Assembly: GCF_030548205.1 (NCBI RefSeq)
Contig: NZ_JAUORV010000005.1
Location: 248,001-312,000 of the forward strand
Length of the DNA: 64,000 nucleotides
Source: Aliiglaciecola sp. 3_MG-2023
GTDB lineage: Bacteria > Pseudomonadota > Gammaproteobacteria > Enterobacterales > Alteromonadaceae
Direction: 5' to 3'
Shown here: in pieces, positions 27,718 through 36,990 of the stretch
Layout of the letters: every line of letters begins with the position of its first letter
Position numbering within the stretch: the first letter of the stretch is position 1
The notes under the pieces: model-generated
Databases searched by the model: none
Told to the model about the DNA's origin: nothing
The model's input: the letters and a program-made list of their open reading frames with translations, nothing else
Program-made: the position numbers and the translations under genes

Positions 27718-30700
27718 ATGAAGTTGCCAAAAACAACAATAAGTACAATAGCTTTATGCGTCGCACTGTCATTTAATGGTAGTGTAAACGCTCAACAGGT
27801 CGATAATTTATCGATTCAATCTACCACCCTTGATAATGCACTGTTGTCACTAGCACAGCATAGCGAAATTCAGATTCTTTTTTCAGATGAGCGAATCAAA
27901 GAGCAGCTTGCACCTAAGCTCGAAGGCAGCATGGATGTGCAACAAGCCCTTGCTACTTTGTTAGAGGGAACAGGTTTTACTTTTAAACAAACCTCGCAAA
28001 GAACCTATATTATTACGCCCATTCAAAGCCCCACAAATAATCAGCAAGACGATAGCCCATCGCCAATTGTTACAAACGAGACTGCGAGTGAATCTAGCGT
28101 TGAAAGAATTCAAGTGACTGGCTCCAACATCAGAGGTATGGAAGACACAGGGGCACTGCCGGTAACCACCATGTCTGCAGAAGACATTGATGGCTTGGGT
28201 ATAAGTAGTGGTGCTGAAATATTAGCTGAGCTACCTCAGCAAGGTGCGGTGAACTTTACCAGCGAGCGCGTCGTAGGCGGTGTAAATGATGCTCGTGGCG
28301 ATGTTTCGTCAGTAAATTTACGTGGAATAGGTACCGGCTATACACTTACATTGTTAAACGGGCGTCGTTTAGTGCTGCACCCAGGAACACAAGCAGAAAA
28401 TTTAGTTCCTGTGACTACAGTTAACTCGAATACTCTACCGGTTAAAGGCATTAAACGCGTAGAGGTTTTGCGCGACGGTGCGGCTGCAATTTACGGCACC
28501 GATGCCATTTCTGGTGTGGTGAACTATGTATTGGATGACAATTACACTGGCGGTGAAATTCAAGCTCAGTATGGAAACAGTCAGGGGACGAGCCGAGACC
28601 AAGTTAATCTATCTGGTGCAGGTGGTTGGCTGTTCAATGATGATAAGACTCATCTAACCATCAGTGGTGGCTATTATCATCGTGATATGGTGATGGCGAG
28701 CGAAAGAGACTATGCAGCAAGTTCAGATTTACGTGAATTCAATGAAGTTCCTAGCGAGTTCATTGGAGATACTCAGTTAGACAACCGCTCTACGGTTACC
28801 CCTTGGGGCGAGTTTTCTTCAGACAGCCTAGGTACCTTTCACTTAGAACCGAGCGCTTATGATGATTGTAGCGCAGTGGTCAACGATGAGGTTTGCGCGT
28901 CATCAGGTTCCACACCCCGCGATCTCAGGTTCGATTCAAATTCCCAGCGCAGCCTTAGTTCTGAAGTCGACAGATTAAACTTTTACACCCTAGTGAATCA
29001 TCAAGTAAACGACCAAATGGAAGTTTATGGAGAGGCGCTGTATTACTCTGCAACAGCAAAACGCTTACGTGAACAGTCGGGTAATCTCACTGCGCAACGT
29101 TTTACTATCTCAGCAGATGCTTTTTACAATCCGTTTGATGAAGAGGTGACCTTACGGAGATATCGTCCCATTGATACTGGCCCGCGCAATATAGAGGTGG
29201 ATGATTATAGTTATCGTTTATTAGTGGGTAGCCGTGGTTATTTCGGCGAATGGGATTATGATACTGGTGTACTTTATTCAAAAGCCAATACCTTAGATAA
29301 AGCCAATCGTATAAACACTACTTTGTTCCAGCAAGCCATCAATAGTACTGATGAAAGTACTGCCTACAACGTGTTTAGCGGCGCAAGTGTTACCAATCCC
29401 AATACCGTTGATGATACGCCAGTTTCGCAAAGTGTTATCGATAGTTTTACGGTCAATGTTGAGCGTGAATCAGAGACTGAATTGGCCTCAATTGATGCAA
29501 AAATTTCTCGTCCCGACTTGTTTTCTCTGCCTGCAGGAGATGTGGGGTTCGCTGCTGGAATCGAGTTTCGCTATGAAAGCTTTTTCGATAAACGTTCTGA
29601 TGATTTAAACGGTACCTTATATTTTAGCGATTTGGTGGGAGGTACTTCGTCCGAAATTGCCAGCCAAATTTTAGGCAGTAGCCCAACACCCGATGCCAGT
29701 GGTAGTCGTAACGTATCATCAGCTTTTGCTGAATTGGCTATCCCCTTAATCGCCGACAAACCTTTAATTGAAAGCTTAAATATGCAATTGGCTGGGCGCT
29801 ATGAGAATTTCTCTGATGTGGGCAGTGTGTTTAAACCTAAAGTTGCTTTAGCCTGGACAGTGAATGACAAAGCTTTGGTTCGCGGTGCCTATTCTGGAGG
29901 GTTCAAAGCCCCTGGTTTGCCGCAGACCACGGCAGTAAATGTGGCCCGTTCAAATACCCGCACAGATCCTGTCACTCAAACGAGTCGAGGAACTTTAGAG
30001 CTACGTAACGGTAGCGATACCCTAAGCCCGGAAGAAAGTGAAAACTATTCATTTGGGGTCGTGTTGACGCCAACCAAAGAACTTACCTTGACGGTTGACT
30101 GGTGGCGCATCAAACAAGAGAACACCGTGGGTATTTTAGATAGTCGTATTCAAATTCTTTATGATGCACTACTGCGCAGCCAAGGTAGTCAAAATGAAAA
30201 TGTTGTGCGCGACGAAAACGACGAAATTTTGTATGTGCGAAATGACTACACTAACTTATTGCCCCGAGAAATTTCCGGTATAGATTATAGCGCAACCTAT
30301 CGTTTAGAAACGGACCTTGGTAAATTCACAATTAAGTTGAATGCAGCTAATTTGCGAAAATTCACCCAAGGAACAGATGCAATTACGGATCTCGTTGTGG
30401 CAGCTCAAGAAGCCGGTAACGAAGCGTTGTTGTATGAAGGAGAGCAGGTATCATTGTTTGGTAGCGACGGTGATCTTATCCGCCAAAACGAACGTCCAGA
30501 ATGGCGAACAAATTTGTCGTTAGCCTACTCTAAAGATGAATGGCGAGCTGGACTTAAATACCGCTATGTTAGTGATGTAGAGGATACTAGTTTAACCTAC
30601 ACAAATGAGGCGGGTGATTTAGTCACTTATGTGGTGGATGATTGGTCTACGGTTGATGCTTACCTGAGCTATCGCTTTAGCGAAGATGCGCTGTTTACTG

Positions 30701-30840
30701 GTAAGACTAAAGTAACTGTGGGAATGCGCAATATTACCAATGAAGCTCCTCCATTTGCAGACAATACCTTTGGGTATAGTAGCAACTTGCATTCTTCGTT
30801 GGGGCGTTACTCTTACATCACCCTAAATCACAAATTTTAA
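27718..30840 (+). CDS. TonB-dependent receptor with N-terminal signalling (STN) domain
   Basis: The 1040-residue outer-membrane receptor is the transport partner of the upstream sigma/anti-sigma pair. Signal peptide 1-25; STN domain about 30-100 (IQSTTLDNALLSLAQHSEIQ, VQQALATLLEGTGFTFKQTS); plug about 130-275 (ITVTGSNIRG-like VERIQVTGSNIRG, then VEVLRDGAAAIYGTDAISGV); a long beta barrel ending in phenylalanine (YSYITLNHKF). The plug wording and size fit the large receptors of Alteromonadales for peptides, glycans or other bulky ligands. The downstream M14 peptidase suggests a peptide ligand, which is inference. Confidence 0.95.
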   Translation: MKLPKTTISTIALCVALSFNGSVNAQQVDNLSIQSTTLDNALLSLAQHSEIQILFSDERIKEQLAPKLEGSMDVQQALATLLEGTGFTFKQTSQRTYIITPIQSPTNNQQDDSPSPIVTNETASESSVERIQVTGSNIRGMEDTGALPVTTMSAEDIDGLGISSGAEILAELPQQGAVNFTSERVVGGVNDARGDVSSVNLRGIGTGYTLTLLNGRRLVLHPGTQAENLVPVTTVNSNTLPVKGIKRVEVLRDGAAAIYGTDAISGVVNYVLDDNYTGGEIQAQYGNSQGTSRDQVNLSGAGGWLFNDDKTHLTISGGYYHRDMVMASERDYAASSDLREFNEVPSEFIGDTQLDNRSTVTPWGEFSSDSLGTFHLEPSAYDDCSAVVNDEVCASSGSTPRDLRFDSNSQRSLSSEVDRLNFYTLVNHQVNDQMEVYGEALYYSATAKRLREQSGNLTAQRFTISADAFYNPFDEEVTLRRYRPIDTGPRNIEVDDYSYRLLVGSRGYFGEWDYDTGVLYSKANTLDKANRINTTLFQQAINSTDESTAYNVFSGASVTNPNTVDDTPVSQSVIDSFTVNVERESETELASIDAKISRPDLFSLPAGDVGFAAGIEFRYESFFDKRSDDLNGTLYFSDLVGGTSSEIASQILGSSPTPDASGSRNVSSAFAELAIPLIADKPLIESLNMQLAGRYENFSDVGSVFKPKVALAWTVNDKALVRGAYSGGFKAPGLPQTTAVNVARSNTRTDPVTQTSRGTLELRNGSDTLSPEESENYSFGVVLTPTKELTLTVDWWRIKQENTVGILDSRIQILYDALLRSQGSQNENVVRDENDEILYVRNDYTNLLPREISGIDYSATYRLETDLGKFTIKLNAANLRKFTQGTDAITDLVVAAQEAGNEALLYEGEQVSLFGSDGDLIRQNERPEWRTNLSLAYSKDEWRAGLKYRYVSDVEDTSLTYTNEAGDLVTYVVDDWSTVDAYLSYRFSEDALFTGKTKVTVGMRNITNEAPPFADNTFGYSSNLHSSLGRYSYITLNHKF

Positions 30841-30878
30841 CCTATAAACTAAATTTCTATCTCGTTGATTTAGTTAGT

Positions 30879-30901
30879 ATCGCCCACATTCGGTGGGCGA
30901 T
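30879..30901 (+). terminator. Hairpin between the receptor and peptidase genes
   Basis: ATCGCCCAC and GTGGGCGAT pair perfectly around ATTCG, followed by GTTT. The stem could partly terminate or stabilise the receptor transcript upstream of the peptidase gene (start 30919). Confidence 0.6.
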
Positions 30902-30918
30902 GTTTCCATGGAGGTATC

Positions 30919-32067
30919 ATGATCCGTTTTTTATTGATAGCACTTGCATTTACGGCACCCGTTGCCTTTGGTTGTGAGTTTGAAGGTGTGAGCTTTTCTG
31001 CCAAATTTGAGGCAGGTAATTTAGATAATTGTGAACTTAACAAAAATGGCGAATACGTGTTGACGTTCTTGCCTGAAGATAAACCTATTAACCCCAGCCC
31101 TTGGTATTATTTTAGTGTGAAATCACCGGTAGCCAAAACCATAAAGGTCTTGCTGACTTTTGATGGCTTTGCACCCAGATACTTACCCAAAGTGAGTGAT
31201 GACCAAATGTCTTGGCAACCCATTGCATTTGATACAAATGCAAAGGCTATGTCGTTGTCCTTAGATATCAGCAGCAAGGCGTTATACGTAGCAGCCCAGC
31301 GACCCGTACTAAATTCTGATTACACTAATTGGTTAGATAGCGCAGCACAAACGTATTCCTTTGAACCTTTTGTTATTGGTAAATCAACCGCAGGTCGCGC
31401 TTTGTCGGCGTTCACTCTAAAGAAACCTGAGAATAAAGAGTGGGTGATCTTTGTCGGTCGACAACATCCTCCAGAAGTGACAGGGGCGGTTGCTATGTTT
31501 GCCTTTTTAGATGAGTTTCTTGCTTACACCGCATTCAACCGTGATTTTTTATCGCGCTTTAATGTGTTAGTTGTGCCCAACATCAATCCAGATGGCGTTG
31601 CAGAGGGGCATTGGCGACATAGTTTAGGTCACAAAGATTTAAATCGAGATTGGAATGTGTTTTCTCAGCCAGAAACCAAAGCGGTGAAAGAGTATTTGGA
31701 CTCCATTACTGGCAATGGTGGAAAAATTGTCATGGGAATGGACTTCCATTCAACCCATAACAACGTTTTTTACACCATTCCACAGGATGAAAATATTGCG
31801 CCAACAGAAATGGTGGTGAATTGGTTGTCGAGTTTACAAGAGCAGACGGCGGGCGTATTTAAGGTGTTTGACAAACCTGGGACATCGCCGGGCAAAGGTG
31901 TGTTTAAGCAATTTTTTGCCGATGTCTACCAGGTTCACGGTGTCACTTACGAAGTGGGCGACAACGAACCCGACGAAAAGACCCGTTATGTAGCCAAACA
32001 TGCCGCAAAAACCTTAATTGAGACACTCAACGCAACCCCACCCGAGGCGTTTTACATTAAAAAATAA
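30919..32067 (+). CDS. Exported M14-family zinc carboxypeptidase
   Basis: The 382-residue peptidase has a signal peptide (IRFLLIALAFTAPVAFG). The N-terminal domain is beta-rich, as in cytosolic-carboxypeptidase-like M14 enzymes. The catalytic domain has zinc ligands H and E in GRQHPPEVTGAV, the NPDGVAEGHWRHS substrate-binding arginine region, LNRDWNVF, the third zinc ligand in DFHSTHNNVFY, and a late acidic residue in YEVGDNEPDEK fitting the general base. It would trim C-terminal residues from peptides in the periplasm or outside. It lies 78 bp after the TonB receptor, which supports a peptide-scavenging module. Confidence 0.88.
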   Translation: MIRFLLIALAFTAPVAFGCEFEGVSFSAKFEAGNLDNCELNKNGEYVLTFLPEDKPINPSPWYYFSVKSPVAKTIKVLLTFDGFAPRYLPKVSDDQMSWQPIAFDTNAKAMSLSLDISSKALYVAAQRPVLNSDYTNWLDSAAQTYSFEPFVIGKSTAGRALSAFTLKKPENKEWVIFVGRQHPPEVTGAVAMFAFLDEFLAYTAFNRDFLSRFNVLVVPNINPDGVAEGHWRHSLGHKDLNRDWNVFSQPETKAVKEYLDSITGNGGKIVMGMDFHSTHNNVFYTIPQDENIAPTEMVVNWLSSLQEQTAGVFKVFDKPGTSPGKGVFKQFFADVYQVHGVTYEVGDNEPDEKTRYVAKHAAKTLIETLNATPPEAFYIKK

Positions 32068-32078
32068 CCACGAAGTGC

Positions 32079-32585
32079 TGTAGCCGCGGCTTCCGCCCCG
32101 AGAGAGGCCATGGCCTAAAGACCATGCTACAGGACATCCCACCTGTAGTCGGTGGCTTCAGCTCCGAGAGAGCCCATGGCCTAAAGACCATGCTACAGGG
32201 CGTATCACCTGTAGTCGGCGGCTTTAGCCCCGAGAAATGTCCATGGTCTACAGCCATGGCCTAAAGACCATACTACAGGGCATCCCACCTGTAGTCGGTG
32301 GCTTCAGCCCTGAGAGAGGCCCATGGCCTAAAGACCATGCTACAGGACATTCCACCTGTAGTCGGGTGCTTCAGCCCCGAGAAATGTCCATGGCCTAACA
32401 CCCATGGCCTAAAGACCATGCTACAGGGCGTCCCACCTGTAGCCGGCGGCTTCAGCCCCGGTAAATGTCCATGGTCTACAGCCATGGTCTAAAGACCCAT
32501 GGCCTAAAACCATGCTACAGGACATTCCACCTGTAGTCGGTGGCTTTAGCCCCGAGAGAGCCTATGGCCTAAAGACCAGGCTACA
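32079..32585 (+). repeat. Composite palindromic repeat cluster 4 (7 units)
   Basis: Seven first-type hairpins with sequence variation (for example GTAGCCGCGGCTTCCGCCCC and GTAGTCGGGTGCTTCAGCCC), each change keeping the stem paired, alternate with CATGGCCTAAAGACCATGCT hairpins. Between them lie shorter ATGTCCATGG blocks. The cluster begins about 12 bp after the peptidase stop. Confidence 0.9.
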
Positions 32586-32652
32586 AATTTGAATGGGATA
32601 AATCCCGTGCTACACCTTCGGGGAAACGATATAATGCTTCCCTACAATTGAG

Positions 32653-33885
32653 GTGGACTTTTCTGACAGCTCAAATTTCAACCTAGATAAACACGAGAAA
32701 CTATTGAAACAATTTGACGTTATTGTCATCGGCGCGGGTGCTGCCGGTTTATTTTGTGCAGCTGAGGCGGCTAAGCGTGGTCGGAAGGTACAGGTACTGG
32801 ATCACGCTAAACGTATTGGTGGCAAAATATTGATGTCAGGGGGTGGGCGTTGTAACTTCACGAACATGTATGCCAGCCCCGAAAACTTTCTCTCCGACAA
32901 TCCTCATTACTGCAAATCGGCTTTGAGTCGCTACAGTCAGTGGGACTTCATAGGCTTGGTCGCAGAGTACGGCATTGCCTATCACGAGAAAACACTCGGT
33001 CAGTTATTCTGTGACGAATCGGCTAAAGATATCCTCAATATGCTGTTGCAAGAATGCGATAAGGCAGGGGCGGGTGTCACCAATCAATGTGAAATTATCG
33101 AGGTGGATAAAACCTCTGATGGCTTCACCTTGCAAACCAACAAGGGTGAATACCGCTGTGAATCGCTGGTGGTTGCTACCGGTGGGTTATCCATGCCCAA
33201 ATTGGGCGCATCGCCGTTTGGTTTCAAAATTGCTGAGCAGTTTGGTTTAACCGTTAAACCAACCCGAGCAGGACTGGTTCCTTTCACATTGCATGAACAA
33301 GACAAAAGCGTTTTAGCCGAACTTAGCGGCATTTCCTTAGATGCGCGAGCGAGCTGCAACAATACCAGTTTTAATGAAAATATCCTGTTTACCCACAGAG
33401 GACTAAGCGGCCCGGCCGTTTTGCAAATTTCATCTTTTTGGTATCCAGGCCAAGAGGTTGAGTTCGACCTGTTTCCAAACGGTGATTTACTCAATGAATT
33501 ACAGCAAAGCCAACAGCAATCGCCAGACAGCTTGTTAGCTACCGCCTTATCTAAACATTTTCCCAAGCGATATGTTCAAACGGCATTGCCTTACTTAGGG
33601 CTAGAGAACAAACCCCTTAAACAATTTCAAGGTAAGCAGTTAGAACAGGTGGCCAATGCCTTTCATCAATGGCAATTAAAACCTAACGGCACTGAAGGAT
33701 ATCGAACCGCTGAGGTAACATTAGGAGGGGTGGATACAAACCAACTTTCGTCGAAAACCATGATGGCAAACAACCTCGATGGCCTATTTTTTATTGGTGA
33801 AGTGGTGGATGTCACCGGCTGGCTAGGCGGCTACAACTTCCAGTGGGCGTGGAGCAGTGCTTGGGTTGCCGGGCAAAATGTATAA
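32653..33885 (+). CDS. HI0933/YhiN-family FAD-dependent oxidoreductase
   Basis: The 410-residue flavoprotein has the N-terminal Rossmann motif VIVIGAGAAGLFCAAEAAKR, the family signature GGGRCNFTNM, the VVATGGLSMPKLGASPFGF segment and the C-terminal GFFIGEVVDVTGWLGGYNFQ-type FAD motif (LFFIGEVVDVTGWLGGYNFQ). The physiological substrate of this family is not established. The start is uncertain: the GTG at 32653 gives a 22-residue extension before the Rossmann strand, with GAGG overlapping too closely. A TTG start nearer LLKQFDVIV is possible. Confidence 0.88.
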   Translation: MDFSDSSNFNLDKHEKLLKQFDVIVIGAGAAGLFCAAEAAKRGRKVQVLDHAKRIGGKILMSGGGRCNFTNMYASPENFLSDNPHYCKSALSRYSQWDFIGLVAEYGIAYHEKTLGQLFCDESAKDILNMLLQECDKAGAGVTNQCEIIEVDKTSDGFTLQTNKGEYRCESLVVATGGLSMPKLGASPFGFKIAEQFGLTVKPTRAGLVPFTLHEQDKSVLAELSGISLDARASCNNTSFNENILFTHRGLSGPAVLQISSFWYPGQEVEFDLFPNGDLLNELQQSQQQSPDSLLATALSKHFPKRYVQTALPYLGLENKPLKQFQGKQLEQVANAFHQWQLKPNGTEGYRTAEVTLGGVDTNQLSSKTMMANNLDGLFFIGEVVDVTGWLGGYNFQWAWSSAWVAGQNV

Positions 33886-33983
33886 CCCAAATAGCTCTTA
33901 ACGCGTTTAACATTATCAACGCTAATTTGTTTTTACTCTTAATGGATGTGCCAAAAGTGTAAAAATCGTCACAATCCCCCAGG

Positions 33984-34023
33984 CATTTAAGGTTTCGTCT
34001 AAAGACGGCTTAAACCTTAAATG
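33984..34023. repeat. Inverted repeat spanning the stop of the REC-EAL gene
   Basis: Arms CATTTAAGGTTT (33984-33995) and AAACCTTAAATG (34012-34023) are perfect complements, with an inner GTCT/AGAC stem. The right arm contains the stop and last codons of the minus-strand REC-EAL gene. It lies between convergent genes and could act as a bidirectional terminator, although no clear T-run is present. Confidence 0.5.
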
Positions 34024-35746
34024 GCTGGTTAATCAGTGTTTTTTCAAATTCTGGTTTTTCTAAAGGTTTGCTGTATACATATCCTTGAATATAGTCACAG
34101 CCGAACTCTCTTAATATTTTAACTTGGCGCTCGTCTTCAACCCCTTCGGCTACCACGTCTATTTGCATCTTTTGGCATAATTGAATGACACTTCGGATCA
34201 TCTCGCTCACATCGTTATTAACCCCTAAGTCATCAATTAAAATCTTATCTAGTTTTAATACGTCAACGGGTAATTTGGTTAGGTAGGCAAAGGAGGTATA
34301 GCCCGAGCCAAAGTCGTCTATTGCAATGCTTACGCCTAGCCTTTTTAACTTCCAAAGTATCTCGCTGGTTTGGGCGAGATCTTCGATTATACAGCCTTCG
34401 GTAATTTCAAGTTCAAGACTGGCGGGGGCTAATCCGGTTTTATCTAGCAAATAAGCTAACTCATCGACGATTTTATTGTTCTTCAGTTGACGGGGTGAAA
34501 CGTTAATTGCGAGTTTCAAATTATTGCCATACTGTTTTTGCAAACCAATGAGCTGATCAATACTCTTATTTAGCAGCCAGCTGCCTATTTTCTCTATTTG
34601 TCCATCCAGTTCACTTAAGGTGATAAACTCTAGGGGCGATACCCACCCCAAAGTGTTATGTTGCCAGCGCATTAACACCTCTGCTGTTTCAACAATACCA
34701 TCAGATAATCTTACCTTAGGTTGAAAGTACAAACTGAATTGGTCGCTGTTTATGGCTTGCTGTATGCTATTTTGAATGGTTCTTTTACGTTTCTTTTTAG
34801 CAACGTAAGAGGCATCTAATTTTACAACGCAGGGTTTTTGGCCATTTAGTTTACTCTCGTGAAAATCTTGCTCCGGTAAATTTCTGATGGAGTGTAATAA
34901 TTGTTGCGTATCCATCCCTGAGAAAGGCGCAAGTGCATAAGATAAATTGCACTGTAATTTGGGAATATTGGCATCATGCTGTGAGCAAGCCGATAAGGCA
35001 CCGCTTAACAAGGTTAATTTCGTATGTAATTCCTCGTCGCATTCATTTTCGGGAATAATAATCAGCACCTGATCCACTTCAACTTCAAAGATTTCGCAAC
35101 TTAAGGGTAAACACGCACGGATGTTCTTAACCACAGACTCAAGGCCTAAAAGTTCTTCGTCTTCCTTTTTTGCCCAATACTGATCGTGCAATGAAATATC
35201 AGAAATCATCACCGACGCGAGCGCAAACTTAGCATCTTGTTGGAGTAAAAATTTAATGGTGCTATCGAGCTTCACACGATCAGGTTTCACGTAACGGGCG
35301 TTTAACTTATTTTTCGAACTCTGCAAAAGGCGTTGTTCATATTCCCTAAAGCCTTGGTCAATCTCTTCTATTAACTTCTGATTGTTCCAGGGTTTCGTTA
35401 GAAATTTATATGCCGCGCCAGAGTTCATCACATCTACTGCTGCATCAAAGTCTGCATACCCGGTAAGAATCATGGAAATGATGTTGGGATAACATTGTTT
35501 TATGTTTTTAACTAAGGTGCCGCCGTCAATATCGGGCATACGAAAATCAGACAATACAACTTGAAATTCATGTTGCCTTAGCAACTCTAAACCTTTTTCT
35601 GCACTATCGGCTGTGAATACTTGATACTTAGTGCGCCTAAAAGTCCGTGTAATCGCTTTTAAGTTACTTTCTTCATCATCAATAACTAGCAGGTTGCAAA
35701 GTTCCGTAGGTGTTTCTGATAGATATTTTTGTACGGCGTTAGACAT
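34010..35746 (-). CDS. hnoB: Response regulator with EAL cyclic-di-GMP phosphodiesterase domain (HnoB-like)
   Basis: The 578-residue protein has an N-terminal receiver domain (LLVIDDEESNLKAITRTFRR, phospho-acceptor Asp in VVLSDFRMPDIDGG, LTGYADFDAAVDVM). A middle segment without GGDEF motif follows, then a C-terminal EAL domain at about 320-570. The catalytic set is present: E in AEVLMRWQHN (EVL rather than EAL), N in LAINVSPRQL, E in LEITEGCIIE, DDFGSGYTSFAYL, K in DVLKLDKIL, and E in VAEGVEDERQ. Hydrolysis of cyclic di-GMP is therefore expected. Together with the HTH-REC, degenerate HD-GYP, kinase and H-NOX genes nearby it matches HnoB of the Shewanella/Vibrio NO network. The symbol rests on architecture and context. 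Confidence 0.85.
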   Translation of the reverse strand: MSNAVQKYLSETPTELCNLLVIDDEESNLKAITRTFRRTKYQVFTADSAEKGLELLRQHEFQVVLSDFRMPDIDGGTLVKNIKQCYPNIISMILTGYADFDAAVDVMNSGAAYKFLTKPWNNQKLIEEIDQGFREYEQRLLQSSKNKLNARYVKPDRVKLDSTIKFLLQQDAKFALASVMISDISLHDQYWAKKEDEELLGLESVVKNIRACLPLSCEIFEVEVDQVLIIIPENECDEELHTKLTLLSGALSACSQHDANIPKLQCNLSYALAPFSGMDTQQLLHSIRNLPEQDFHESKLNGQKPCVVKLDASYVAKKKRKRTIQNSIQQAINSDQFSLYFQPKVRLSDGIVETAEVLMRWQHNTLGWVSPLEFITLSELDGQIEKIGSWLLNKSIDQLIGLQKQYGNNLKLAINVSPRQLKNNKIVDELAYLLDKTGLAPASLELEITEGCIIEDLAQTSEILWKLKRLGVSIAIDDFGSGYTSFAYLTKLPVDVLKLDKILIDDLGVNNDVSEMIRSVIQLCQKMQIDVVAEGVEDERQVKILREFGCDYIQGYVYSKPLEKPEFEKTLINQPFKV

Positions 35747-35768
35747 AATAGTAAGTCCTAAGTAACAG

Positions 35769-36812
35769 TTAAAATGTATATTTTGTTTCTAATCTGAATC
35801 GTACGCTTTGCTCGGCTTCGCCAAGTAAACGCTGTGTTCGAGATAAGCGACCACCTACCCATAAGTTTTTATTCATCTTATGACGTATACGCAAATCCCA
35901 CCCTTTAAAGTTGCTTGTGGCAAAACGGCTCGACGCATTTTGAGCAAACTCAGTGACTACGGAGAACCTTTCAACGTGTAAATATCTCAGTTGGGTTAAA
36001 AAATTCCCGTCTTTTTTCAAGCTGCCATGTTTTAACTCAAAGGCATAGCTTGTTTTTTGATCTGAGAACGCTTCACCCACCTCAGTCGGTGCGCCTTTAA
36101 TTGATTTGCCAATATCTGCACCTAGTTGCCACTGACCGCGTTTTAGTTTCATGGATAAACGTACAAATTGATTATCATATTGGGTGTCTTTTTTAGCGTA
36201 GAGAGCATCAGATTCACCTTGATAATCCACAAGCCAAGGAGACAGCGTTAACTTGCCCCATTTGCTGGCGATTTCATGTTGAAATTGAAAAATCGACATA
36301 TGGCCCACTGTACCATTGGCCCCGTCGAGGGGCTTAAAGGTAGTAAATTTGAATGCCTGTCCTGCTCCAAGAGCATAGTCAACATGTACGCCAATTGGAT
36401 TTAAGTGTCTGTCCCAAAACAGGTCGGTGACTTGTGCGGTTTTCCACGGGATCTTGCCCGCAATCAGGTTAAGATTGTCGAATTTTGCCTGAATAAAAAA
36501 CCGAGTTAAATAAACGTCTTTGTCGCCAGCAGGCTGATCAGTGATTTGATATAAGGTGTTCGCTGGAACATTTTGTTTGTTCTTTAACCCTGTGCGCGCT
36601 TGTGCCTTAAATGACCAGGTATCGTTAAATTGACTGGTGATCCCTAACGCTGCAATCATTCTCACTCGTTTGCGCGGAGCCAGATTAATTTGATCCGTTT
36701 CATTTTCGTATCTAAGTAATACGCTGGCATCAAATTCTGTTGCCTGAACACTTTGCAATGTCAGTACACAGACAGCCATTAATACATACAGTTTCTTCAT
36801 TCTTAACATCAC
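35769..36812 (-). CDS. Outer-membrane beta-barrel protein, porin-like
   Basis: The 347-residue protein has a signal peptide (MKKLYVLMAVCVLTLQSVQA). Many amphipathic strands then alternate aromatic and charged residues, ending in phenylalanine (RLETKYTF), the usual outer-membrane barrel end. No specific family motif is recognised; the style matches OprO/DUF1302-like or alginate-export-like porins. It begins the minus-strand pair with the REC-EAL gene (22 bp apart) and is divergent from the HTH-REC regulator. It may be regulated through the palindromes between them. The substrate is unknown. Confidence 0.7.
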   Translation of the reverse strand: MMLRMKKLYVLMAVCVLTLQSVQATEFDASVLLRYENETDQINLAPRKRVRMIAALGITSQFNDTWSFKAQARTGLKNKQNVPANTLYQITDQPAGDKDVYLTRFFIQAKFDNLNLIAGKIPWKTAQVTDLFWDRHLNPIGVHVDYALGAGQAFKFTTFKPLDGANGTVGHMSIFQFQHEIASKWGKLTLSPWLVDYQGESDALYAKKDTQYDNQFVRLSMKLKRGQWQLGADIGKSIKGAPTEVGEAFSDQKTSYAFELKHGSLKKDGNFLTQLRYLHVERFSVVTEFAQNASSRFATSNFKGWDLRIRHKMNKNLWVGGRLSRTQRLLGEAEQSVRFRLETKYTF

Positions 36813-36904
36813 CTAATAAAGCCAAACGCCGCTGTTTTTAATGAGCTGTTTGCGTTAAGCAGAAAAACGTTATTCGTTTCGATTGTGCAAATGTAGCAAA
36901 TGTC

Positions 36905-36948
36905 ACAAATGTCGTGTATTATACTTTAGTCATGTATGACTCATTTGT
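36905..36948. promoter_or_regulatory. Nested palindromes in the divergent porin/hnoC promoter
   Basis: ACAAATG (36905-36911) and CATTTGT (36942-36948) flank the perfect palindrome AGTCATGTATGACT (36928-36941). The block sits 43 bp before the HTH-REC start. Directly repeated AAATGT motifs lie just upstream. It is a candidate operator for the HTH-REC regulator (HnoC-like), which in Shewanella controls its own gene cluster. Binding is inferred from position. Confidence 0.45.
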
Positions 36949-36990
36949 CTTATGTGATATAAATACCACACTAATTCAGGAAATATGTTT

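Noticed and set aside
30919-32067. Lasso-peptide isopeptidase
   Set aside because: The sequence has M14 zinc-carboxypeptidase motifs, not the prolyl-oligopeptidase-like fold of known lasso isopeptidases.
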